NCBI GenBank assembly: GCA_037447655.1
Contig: JBBHKE010003324.1
Span: 126,001-186,000, forward strand
Length of the DNA stretch: 60,000 bases
Direction of reading: 5' to 3'
Source: Zygnema cylindricum
Taxonomy: Eukaryota > Streptophyta > Zygnematophyceae > Zygnematales > Zygnemataceae
Part shown: positions 29,813 through 39,077 of the stretch, one piece after another
Numbering within the stretch: the first letter of the stretch is position 1
Layout: every line of letters starts with the position of its first letter
Position numbers and translations under genes: made by a program
The notes under the pieces: model-generated
Told to the model about the DNA's origin: nothing
The model's database searches: none
What the model saw: the letters and a program-made list of their open reading frames with translations, nothing else

Positions 29813-31952
29813 GGTCACTGGCCTGCCTTCACGAATTCCGGTCTTTGATGGACGTGAATATCTGTATTGGGCAGATTTGGTTAAGTCATACTTCAAGCAA
29901 GTGAAACTTATTGATGTGTTAAATGGATCATTGGCAGAATCTGATGCCAGTTTTGATCAGAAAAATGACCAGGCTTTGCATTTAGTAAAGCTTATGATAT
30001 CAAAAGAATTGCATATGACATATATTAATGTTGCAAAGGCATCAGATTTGTGGGATGCATTGAAATCTTCTTATGTTAAAGCTAGTGACCAGCATAAGAT
30101 TATAACTGCTGGTCAAATCTATGAGTATAAGTACACAGGTGGTAGCATGGTGGAATACACTAATCGGTTTCGAATGTTACTGTCAGAAAATGCATGTTCT
30201 GGGGGGACTTTCTCCCCTTATCATCAGGCCATGATTCTCCTAAAAGGGCTTCCTAATGAATATAAAAGAGCCTCAGATGAAATGAAAAAATTGTCTAAAC
30301 CTCTTTGGAATTTGCAAACAGCTATAGAGTTTATCTTGGCAGAAGAGGCTACTCAGACAGTTTTAGGATTTGGAAAACCAACTGTAGAATTTACGGCTCA
30401 GTTTCAGAGGGAAAATAGATATCAAGGGAATCAGTTTAATCCTCAGTTTGAGAAATGTGTTTATTGCTATACTGATGGTCACTCCTTCAGAGCTTGTCCT
30501 TTGTATATAAAAGCTCTTGAAACAGGTACCTTTCGGAAAGGATGGAGACACCGCGGACCTCCCATTTCCCAAAAACCTCCGAATAAAATTGTTGCATTTT
30601 CAGCGGAGGATACGGAATTGGAGAAGAAAAAGACCGAGGAAACGACACCTGATGTGGTCAGTTTTCCAAAAACTGATGACAAAGAGTTATTTGCTCTCGC
30701 CAAACTCGACATGATGGAAGGAGAAAAGGACCTCGGATGGATAATGGATTCTGGCAGCTCTTCACACATGTGTTGGAACAAGTCTTGGTTGAAGGAGATG
30801 TCTTCATTTCCTTAATGTCAAATATTTTATGCTTGTGGCTATGCTGTTGAATCAAATGCCAAAGGAAACATATATCTTGATTGTGTGATAGATGGAAAGG
30901 TTGTTAAGAGAACTTTGTATGATGTCTTCTATGTTCCAAAGTTCAAGAAAAATATGTTTTCTACGTCTGTAGCTGAAAGCAAAGGCTTTGAGGTTCTCCA
31001 GAAAAATGGCAAGAAAATAGTGAGCAAGAATGGAAGAGTAGCTCTAGTAGGAACTAGAGGCCCAAACTTTTTGTACCGCATAGACCTGGCTAATAAAATT
31101 GATTTTGCGTACTCCAGTGTCCTATGTGATAATGTTTTGTGGCATAAAAGGCTTGGTCATGTGCACCATGAGAGACTTACTAAGATGATAAACCATAATA
31201 TGATAGAGGGAGTCAAGCTTGGTCAAAAAGAGTCCCATGTTTGTGATGGTTGTGCTCTCGGAAAGCTTCACAAGCTTCCTCTACCACAAGTTTCTGATCA
31301 TCGAGCCACAGATCTCCTTGGTATTATTCACTCTGATGTCTTCGGCCCTTCCAAAGTTCCCTCTCTTGGTGGCAGCCGCTTCTTTGTCACCTTTACAGAC
31401 GATTACTCCCGATATAGTCGCCTATACTTCATGAAGGAGAAGGGAGAAGTCTTTACTCACTTTAAGCACTACAAAATCTGGGCGGAGAAACTTCACGGCA
31501 AATCTATTCTTGCTTTGCGAACAGATAATGGTGGAGAGTATGTATCTCATGCATTTGCTGACTTTTTGAAAGAGAATGGCATCTCTCGTGAATTTACTGC
31601 TCCGTACACACCGGAACAAAATGGTGTTGCCGAGAGACTTAATCGGACTTTGACTGAATGTGCTCGATCTATGATGGCCGATAAAGGTGTGGATCCAAAG
31701 TTTTGGGGGGAAGCTTTTCATTATGCTTCCTACATCAGAAATAGAGTGGAAACCCGGGCTGTTAGGGGTAAGACACCTTATGAAGTTTGGACAGGCAAAA
31801 AGCCAAATGTTAGTCATTTTAGAGTTTTTGGTAGCAAATGTTTTATCTTGGATAATCTTCCTAATTGGAAGCTTAGTCCAAAATCTGTACCTGGCGTCTT
31901 TTTAGGCTATGATGATGAATCTGCAGGTAATAGAGTGTATAAACCTCAGAGC
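29757..31952 (+). pseudogene. B2 gag-protease-integrase polyprotein, partial, one stop codon
   Basis: The frame starts at the ATG inside the LTR. It continues through the copia-type gag (GLPSRIPVFDGREYLYWADL), a CX2CX4HX4C zinc knuckle (CVYCYTDGHSFRAC), the protease DSG motif (WIMDSGSSSHM), the pre-integrase finger (WHKRLGH, CDGCALGK) and the integrase core (HSDVFGP, TDNGGEY, PEQNGVAERL). A single TAA at 30813-30815 interrupts an otherwise intact frame. It ends at the deletion junction near 31952, after which the frame runs into the LTR tail. No reverse transcriptase is present. Confidence 0.9.
29813..29823 (+). other. Primer-binding region of B2
   Basis: GGTCACTGGCC lies directly after the LTR, in the position where elements C and D have GGTTATGGGCC. 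It differs at three positions from the initiator-tRNA complement. B1 has the same variant (minus strand 32685-32695), so it was inherited within the B group. Confidence 0.55.
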
Positions 31953-31965
31953 CTAAAAAACCCTG

Positions 31966-32095
31966 AAAGTTATAGTCTGTCAAAGTTGCTGTTCAGCCAT
32001 CGGTATTTGTGGAAGCTTCCTCTCTTGATTTGTTCTACGATGACTACTGCTGCATCTTCTTCATCTTCAGTACCAACACTTGTCTCAGAACAACA
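31966..32095 (+). repeat. B2 3' LTR remnant
   Basis: Only the last 130 bp or so of the LTR remain, from CTGAAAGTTATAGTCTGTC to CAACA, including the gag ATG. About ten bases of unmatched sequence (CCTAAAAAAC) lie at the junction with the integrase. Confidence 0.85.
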
Positions 32096-32100
32096 CCATT

Positions 32101-32751
32101 CTCTTTCAGAGCCGTAAATGCTACAGCTGGTTTTCCAAATCCTAAAACTGTCTGAGTAGCCTCTTCTGCCAAGATAAACTCTATAGCTGTTTGCAATTTC
32201 CAAAGAGGTTTAGACAATTTTTTCATTTCATCTGAGGCTCCTTTATATTCATTAGGAAGCCCCTTTAGGAGAATCATGGCCTGATGATAAGGGGAGAAAG
32301 TCCCCCCAGAACATGCATTTTCTGACAGTAACATTCGAAACTGATTAGTGTATTCCACCATGCTACCACCTGTGTACTTATACTCATAGATTTGACCAGC
32401 AGTTATAATCTCATGCTGGTCACTAGCTTTAACATAAGAAGATTTCAATGCATCCCACAAATCTGATGCCTTTGCAACATTAATATATGTCATATGCAAT
32501 TCTTTTGATATCATAAGCTTTACTAAATGCAAAGCCTGGTCATTTTTTTGATCAAAACTGGCATCAGATTCTGCCAATGATCCATTTAACACATCAATAA
32601 GTTTCACTTGCTTGAAGTATGACTTAACCAAATCTGCCCAATACAGATATTCACGTCCATCAAAGACCGGAATTCGTGAAGGCAGGCCAGTGACCTGTTG
32701 TTCTGAGACAAGTGCTGGTACTGAAGATGAAGAAGATGCAGCAGTAGTCAT
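32101..32751 (-). pseudogene. B1 gag, N-terminal part fused to integrase
   Basis: It starts at the ATG (32751-32749) inside the right-hand LTR and reads through the same copia gag domain as B2. After GKPAVAFTAL it passes directly into LKENG of the integrase, continued across B2 at 29066. The zinc knuckle, protease and most of integrase are deleted. The join keeps the reading frame. Downstream parts are at 26727-29071. Confidence 0.85.
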
Positions 32752-33433
32752 CGTAGAACAAATCAAGAGAGGAAGCTTCCACAAATACCGATGGCTGAAC
32801 AGAAACTTTGACAGACTATAACTTTCAGAAAAATGCTCCAAACGTACTGAAAATTTGCCACAATGGAGATAACATACAAAGGAACACACACACAAAATTT
32901 CAATCAATTCCGCTCACAAATCTGTGAGATATGTAGAAATGAAATTACATAAAACTGAGTGTACAGTTTTCATATCATTTGTTCCTAAAAATCAAATTCA
33001 CTAAGTCCTACTTTTATACACCGAAACTACACTAAGCTGTACGGAGGCATTCTAGCCGTACATCTAACATTCTATCACAAATATTTACACCGAAGTTTAG
33101 ACAACGTAAAGTGATAATGATCTAGTCACGCCTCGTCACTATTTGTTGGCGGCGGCTGTCAGCGGTCCGATTAGAGGATTTGGCACCGTAGAATTGACTT
33201 CACGAAGTCCAGTGGTCCTGCCGAATTTCCGTACGTCCACGGAGGACATTTTCACGCATTCTCCCAAGTGACGACACGTGTCCCAAGTGTGAATGAACCG
33301 TGAACTCCCAACTTCACTGTCACACTAATTTCGGTAAGTACTGAACCGAACTCAACCAAAAATAGTTTAAGTCCCGAACAGCTCTCTCTCACAGCTGAGG
33401 CATAAAGAGGACTAAAGCTTTCTAAAAACAACA
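32696..33433 (-). repeat. B1 5' LTR
   Basis: 738 bp, the same length as the 3' LTR at 25968-26705, with scattered substitutions between them, so B1 is not a very recent insertion. The TATA motif is at 33011-33018 (minus strand). The internal side is followed by GGTCACTGGCC. Confidence 0.92.
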
Positions 33434-34186
33434 GCGTGGACTCCATTGAGTCTGCAGCAAAAAGAATAGCTGAATTTGCTCCCCTCAGCAGTTAGTTATG
33501 GTTGGTCAAAGATGACCTTTTGTACTCAATCTCTCTTAGAGAAAGGCAGCTACCTACTATTTTCTAAGTCCTAAATCTCTCACTAAACCCTCTACTACTG
33601 GAGTACATCACCAATCACAGTACTTTATCGTACATAAAAGTACAGGTGCTGGTGTACTTTTTGTACTGCCATTGTACGATATGGTCATAACGTGGAAATC
33701 TGTGATATCCAGATAAGTTTTTACATTCTACGGAGATGCCGCAATTGAACAAGATAGTGCCACGTGTCATCCGATGTGTCTTTGTCCATAAACCGCCAAA
33801 ACGTCCTTTCCGCGACGTTGGCGCTTACCACGGCCGTCCGATTAGATTGACTTTTAACACAAGCCGTTGAAATAAATGTTCGCAACATTTATTTCGTGCG
33901 GTACTTTAGTATTCAACTAGTTCCATGTTTTAGCGTACGTTTCATTAGTTTAATAAAATGTCCTACGTGTGTTTGTTTAAATAGATGTCATATACATTAT
34001 ATCTTAGCATATTTCCTAGTCTATAGGTTATAGCTATTAGCTAACACCTACTCTTACTGATAGGAAACAACAGGATCAAATCTCGATTTCGGTAGCCCCA
34101 ATTTTGGTATGATTACCTTAATCTTTTTTCTGTCATTTATGTTTAAAATTCTGACCTAGAAAATACCTAAAAAAAAACTTTTAATT
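33434..34186 (-). repeat. Diverged C-type LTR, right part
   Basis: Ordered similarity to the element C LTRs: GCAAAAAGAATAGCTGAATT, TTGCTCCC, GGTCAAAGATGACCTTTTGT, CCACGTGTCATCCGATGTG, AGGATCAAATCTCG, and GACCTAGAAAATACCTAAA near the end. It is interrupted on its left by B1. It also carries the tRNA-like T-arm word (34071-34085). Confidence 0.75.
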
Positions 34187-34881
34187 TATACACATGTACT
34201 GTGTCTGTTTATCAAAACGTTTAAGTACTATTGTACTATTTAGATGTCTGTACGGACATTTGTAAACGCGACCAAAATCAACACAACGATTGACGCAAAA
34301 TCGTGCAAAAAATGAATGGCACGAAATTGCACTTCTTGAAACGAACGGCTAGCCGTTTTACAATTACCCGTTTAGTGACGTTGGCAGAAAGACAAAGCTA
34401 CCCGATCACTGACATAAGCCGAGGGACAACATTACCGTTTTGCTGACGTCGGCCGAAGGACACGCCGTTTAGGGGTGGGGAAGAACAGATAGTTGGCCTA
34501 TTTAAAAGTTTTCAAATGGACGACTTAAGGTCTATAATTTGTATAGAGAATACACGTACGGTTGAAACCCCAAAGTTCCATGTCGGTTGCTCGTCACAGC
34601 AATAGGATTAGAACAACCACTTTGTAGATTCTCCACATCCACTACAATCTCACTGTTCCCTGCAACGTTCGTGTTAAACCATCGAGTGGAATTCCAAAGC
34701 TGCGTTTGACCGCTTGTATACATCGTACAGTAAGTATTGCATCGGTATTAGGAAAGAAACTATTCGCCTTGGCGTTTCTAACATTCTATTTATAATTCTA
34801 CCGATGTGGCTAATTTTGAACCGTAGAGATGGCTAGAGTTAAGAAAAAAGTAACTACCTTACAATACACCGGGTATCACTA

Positions 34882-34965
34882 TTATATATAAATATATATA
34901 TAAATATTTATATTATATATATACATAATATGTATTTATATTTATATATTTTTTTAGTACATTAA
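34882..34965. repeat. TA-rich microsatellite
   Basis: Alternating TATATA/AATATATAT words over about 80 bp. Just before it, at 34868, TACACCGGGTATCACTATTA resembles a left end of the TA-MITE family, but no right end was found. Confidence 0.85.
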
Positions 34966-35431
34966 GTAGCCAAACCTCCCTATAGTTGACTAATGTTTCA
35001 ACTCGATGTGCAAACACATTAATATTGCAACATATCCAAGCTATCTTCCGTGTTTTTTATAAAGTTTCATCGGTTTTTATGTCCTCATGCCCTTTTTAGA
35101 ATGTCTTTTTTTTTGTGCCTTTTGCAGGGTTTTTTAGGTGTTTTTTGGCTCCAATAGCTTATTGTAAAATGTCTTCATTCGTTTATCATTCATTTCCTTT
35201 TCCATTTTATATTTATTTTGCCATAAGGTAGGAGAGAAACGACACCTAAGTTGGACCTTGGAAGATTAGGCATTATGTTCCTTGATTGGACATAACTTCA
35301 ATCGCCATATATACTAAATAAAGTATATTTACTTGTCTAATATTATTTCAATTTACAGCATCGGCACCCTTCACCACAAATTTAGTCAGCCCTTCCCTCT
35401 AGTGCTCCAATTTTGGCCATAAATTGTTGTA

Positions 35432-35700
35432 ATGTCTGAATTTTGGTAGAATCCGAGCCTTATTGTAATGTTTCAATCCCCGTGGAATTTGTGTTTTAGG
35501 GGATGTTTGAATCTCAGTGGAATTAGTGCATTAGAAGATGTTTGAATCCTAATGGAATTAGTGCCTTACGAGATGTTGGAATCCTAATGGAATTCGTGCT
35601 TTACGAGGTGTTTGAATCCTTAATGGAATTAATGCCTTACGAGATGTTTCAATCCTATTCGAATTTGTGCCGTACGAGATGTTTAAATCTGTAATAGTAA
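35432..35700 (+). repeat. Tandem array with a 35-bp period, about 8 units
   Basis: Units of the form ATGTTTGAATCCTAATGG followed by AATT.GTGC.TTACGAG start at 35432, 35468, 35503, 35538, 35573, 35608, 35644 and 35679. The period is 35 (36 at two places). The outer units are the most diverged, and there are no spacers between units. Confidence 0.95.
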
Positions 35701-36705
35701 TAAGGGATCGAACTTGTTCATAAATGGGTATTTCAGTATAACGGATAAAAAATTATGAATTTGCTAGATGTCTGCGAAAGAATCACACGATTCAGAGTTG
35801 TATTTTAATGTTATAACGGTTGGTGTATTAAGGCGACAACGCGAGGTAAAAAAAAAAAAGTCTTTGTTGAAGCGGGTTACAGGTCAAATTAGTAGCGAAA
35901 TTTTCAGCGTACGTTTGAGAAAATACTAATATTTGTTTGGTACGTATGTTGGTTCGTTTCGTACAATTTCCAGTACGATATGTAAAAAGTCTTATTATGT
36001 AAGTTTCGTAGGTGGTTTCGCGCGTGAAATTTGTGGCGCGTGAACGTGTGAAGACGCGTTTCAAGTCACGCGCACTTTTGCACGTAAATGTTACATAGTG
36101 AAAGTTAGCTTTTGATTGGTTAGAAAATGCTACGTAGTTAGTCAGAGATTTCGCACGTTTTTGCATTGTTCAGTCTGAGTCCTAGCTGATCAATACTTGG
36201 CCTAGGTAAAAAGCATGTTCAACGGAGCGTTGACTTTGGCTTGGTTGCTCAAGGGCGATAATAGATAAATGGGGAAGTTAAAAAGGAGAGAAGGCATTTT
36301 TTTCTTTGGAATAGTTTGTGGAAATTCTTGACGAATCTTGGCCCAGAGCTAATAATACCAATTTGGAGCAATGGCATTTTTGCACTGAAATCTCTCACTA
36401 ACTAGTAGTAATTTAGTAGTAAGCGATCAAATTATTATAGAGTGGAGGGCAATAGAAAAATACGTGACAAAACGGGTTGAGCCAAGATGGCAAGAGACCA
36501 AGCTGAATATTATGTGGACAAAAGGTTCTTCTAATTAAAAGTTGATCATTTTATATGATTGCTTTCCAATATTAATATGTATTTTCCAATGGATGGAATG
36601 TGTGGTTGAGAATGGTTGTAGTAATGGGATTTTCTAAGGGTTAGGGAATCCTATTACATATGGTATCAATATGTAAAAAAGCTTTGGTTAAAAGCCAAGA
36701 GAATT

Positions 36706-37640
36706 TGTTGAAATTATTGGATTTATATGGTATTTCCTACGTCTAAATATGTTAACATAAAAAGGAAAAAAAAAGGGCGGACAACCTGCCTCCACCTCCT
36801 CTCTCTAGCCACCATACTTGTTCTAGTCATTGAAGGATAGAGAGGGTGGTTGAGCCATGGCTGCCTTAGTTCCACAGGCAAGACTAAAAAGTGACTTATG
36901 TCGCTCTCAACAAAAGGTTGAGTCCGACAGGACTCGAACCTCCGAGCGGTAGAGTACGGCGTAGCCATTAGCTCTAACCAATATGTCGTAGAAGTCCGTT
37001 AAGATACATATGGTTTGATACGTATTTAAACTTGTCCATTGTCTTGTAACCGATTAACTAAAATGTGAACAAGGGAACATATAACTAGTTAAAGTTTCAG
37101 TGCGGACGTCATTTCACACGAAACAAATGAATCGGACATTTGTTTCGACGGCCGACATTTAATGTCGCATTTAATCCGACGGCATATATCATTGCCTTGA
37201 TCGCGAAATGGTCACTTTGGCAATTATGGACGTGACATGACCTGGCGCCACGTGGAGGGATAACATTTGGTTGCAGGAATTCCGCGCAACAAACGGACGA
37301 CTGGAAGGGTGACACGTGTCCACTCAATGGCCTTGTCGTACACAGGGCATACAGAAAGAACATTGGCCGTAGTACCTTTCTGAAATTAACAATCATGTGA
37401 TTGGTTCGTACTTCAGTAGATAGGGGTTGTGAGAGGGGTTTAGGACTTAAGAAAATCTCGTAGGTAGTGACCTCCCTCTAAGCGAGCTTTGCATAAAATT
37501 GGCTTTTTTGCCGGCTCCTAACTTATCGGTTGGTTGGCCATTTTTAGTGATTCCTTTTTGCTACAAACTCAGGGGAGTCCAGACTGCACAGGGGTGCAGT
37601 TAGACTTTCAGTTTGCCCTCTTAGGCAGCCGTGGTTGTGG
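36706..37640 (+). repeat. LTR-like start of old retroelement G1, related to the C-type LTR
   Basis: From TGTTGAAATTATTGG the stretch follows the order of the C LTR read on its own strand: GTATTTCCTACGTCTAAAT, the AGCCATGG block, GACACGTG, GACTTAAGAAAA, and TTTTTGCTACAAACTCAGGGG. Divergence is high. The right boundary is a guess. The G1 body continues beyond element C. Confidence 0.5.
36923..36990 (-). other. tRNA-like segment within the G1 LTR (not a functional tRNA)
   Basis: On the minus strand there is a D-arm/A-box-like TGGTTAGAGC (36980-36971) and a perfect B box GGTTCGAGTCC (36940-36930). The ends TACGACA and TGTCGGA can nearly pair. The span is 68 nt, but the 5' half of the D stem is missing and the T stem is imperfect. 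It may be a decayed tRNA or an internal pol III promoter. Related words sit in the C LTRs. Confidence 0.5.
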
Positions 37641-37999
37641 CTTGAAATGGGTTAGTTAAAAGGTATCTAGAGGCTTTCTGAATTCTGTAGTCAGATGGAA
37701 GACATAGAATTGCAAAATCTTCCTCACCCAAATATCGATTGCCATGACCGGTAAGGGTGCTTTGACCCGTGTAAGTGGAACCACAGTGTGAAGTGGTACC
37801 GAATTGAAGGGAAACTAAGTGAACACACTTCTAGCAGCCGATGGAGAAATGTGGGGCGTTTTTTTGTCCTAAGGGCTTTGGCGTGGTGGGCAGTGTAGCC
37901 ACTGCTGAATCTCACTCCAATTACTTAGAGGCCAAACAAACATGCTTTCTCCTAGCAATAATTCACGTGTAGAGGAAGAGCTTGATGTCATGAAGGGTG
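37641..37999 (+). other. G1 leader region
   Basis: No clear gene. A short frame opens at 37942 and runs to the point where element C inserted, then stops soon after the insertion. It belongs to the leader of the decayed element whose gag-like remnants lie at 44924-45990. Confidence 0.4.
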
Positions 38000-38004
38000 A
38001 GGAT

Positions 38005-39064
38005 TAAAACTCTGAGACCTCCATAAGTCCTTAGAGTGGACAGCTTCCAAAAAGTCTCTAAGATAACCCTGACCCCTTTGTGTTTCAGCAAGAATTACTG
38101 CCACCCTAACAAATAAAAACTCTAACCACCTTCACCCATGTGAAGGGAAGACTCCCCTGATCGATAACAAAAAAAATCTCTGAATTTGCTCCTTTGAGCA
38201 GTAAGTTATGGAGGGTCAAAGTTGACCTTTTGTACAGAAGCTCTCTAGGAGAGAGGGTCCAATCTACCAATTTTTCCTAAGTCCTATCTCTCTCACAAAC
38301 TCTATCTACTGATGTACGGACCAATCGTATTGCTCATTCGTACACAAAAGTACAGCTGCCGGTGTACTTTCTGTACGAATACTGTACGACATGTCCGAAA
38401 TGTCGACAAGTGAAATATCCGGATTCGCTCCCTTAATCCCCGGAGATGCCTCAATCCAATGTCTTTCTGCCACGTGTCATCCGATGTGGCGATGACCACA
38501 AACTGCCAAAATCCTCTTCCGCAATCTTGGCATACATTCTGGCTGTTCGATTAAATGCATATTTAATCGTAGCCGTAATAAATACCTGCGCGGTATTTGT
38601 TTCGCTATCGAAACAAATGCGTGGTACTTGTTATTTGTCTGTACCTTTAATCCCTACTTTTACATAACTGGATCTATGTATTCGTACGCAGTTGTAGTTA
38701 AATGATTTATCCAACGTAATTATATATAAATAATTATCAAACCTTATACTATGTATCGTTGGATTCAAACTTAATGGTTAGAACAACTGGCTACCGGCTA
38801 TCTATCATTCCGTAGGTACCAGGATCAAATCTTGGTTTCTAACGCCAATCCTTTTAGTAAATAAACCGGTAAATAAACTAATCTATTTCCCGTAAATCTC
38901 AGGATAGCCTAGGCAGCCATGGCTCTAGCTTCCACTCCAACTTCCCAGTGACTGCGACAAGTGTGGGAGTTGGAGAGAGAAGTTAGAGATAGACTGCCTC
39001 GGCTTCTTTCTGTATTTTAATTTAGACCTAGAAAATACTTAAAAAGGAACCATTAATTTCTACA
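38005..39064 (-). repeat. Element C 3' LTR
   Basis: 1060 bp. In element orientation it begins TGTAGAAATT and ends ...GAGTTTTA, so it lacks the usual CA end. The boundary is fixed independently by the target duplication. It carries a tRNA-like T-arm word at 38819-38835 on the opposite strand to the element, and a long inverted repeat around CCACTCCAACTTCCCA...TGGGAGTTGGAG. Confidence 0.92.
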
Positions 39065-39073
39065 CTCCCCTTA
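39065..39073 (-). other. Element C polypurine tract
   Basis: TAAGGGGAG on the minus strand sits exactly against the TGTAG start of the 3' LTR, the site that primes plus-strand DNA synthesis in LTR elements. Confidence 0.85.
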
Positions 39074-39077
39074 TTTT

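Larger units (their letters stand above)
29072..32095 (+). mobile_element. Ty1/copia retrotransposon B2, nested in B1, internally deleted
   Basis: This plus-strand element is inserted into B1 with the exact target duplication CCATT (29067-29071 and 32096-32100). It has a full 5' LTR, gag, protease and integrase, then jumps at about 31952 to the last roughly 130 bp of a 3' LTR. It therefore lacks reverse transcriptase, RNase H and most of the 3' LTR. It is 3024 bp long. The deletion probably arose during or after insertion, since both ends fit the target duplication. Confidence 0.93.
25968..33433 (-). mobile_element. Ty1/copia retrotransposon B1, with nested element B2
   Basis: The element is bounded by two same-orientation 738-bp LTRs and by the 5-bp target duplication GCGTG (25963-25967 and 33434-33438). 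Read on the minus strand: 5' LTR, truncated gag, [B2], integrase end, reverse transcriptase, RNase H, polypurine-like TTAAGTGAG, 3' LTR. Removing B2 and one CCATT leaves 4437 bp. That is shorter than D or C because gag is joined directly to the integrase by an internal deletion. It is defective but was mobilised as shown by its own target duplication. Confidence 0.93.
34187..36705. other. AT-rich repeat DNA without genes
   Basis: 34210-34460 resembles 25214-25560 (see there). Other contents are an AT microsatellite at 34882-34965 and a 35-bp tandem array at 35432-35700. The rest of 35.8-36.7 kb shows no recognisable coding or repeat structure. One 112-codon minus-strand open frame at 35828-36166 has no family features. 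Confidence 0.5.

Noticed and set aside
30885-32117. 410-codon intact gene
   Set aside because: It is the integrase part of B2 fused by deletion to an LTR tail and then to B1 sequence, with the true start upstream at 29757.
35432-35700. CRISPR-like array
   Set aside because: The 35-bp units are directly adjacent with no spacers, diverge at the edges, and the window is eukaryotic with introns and retrotransposons.
36923-36990. Functional tRNA gene
   Set aside because: The B box and near-pairing ends are present, but half of the D stem is missing, the T stem is imperfect, and the segment sits inside an LTR-like repeat.
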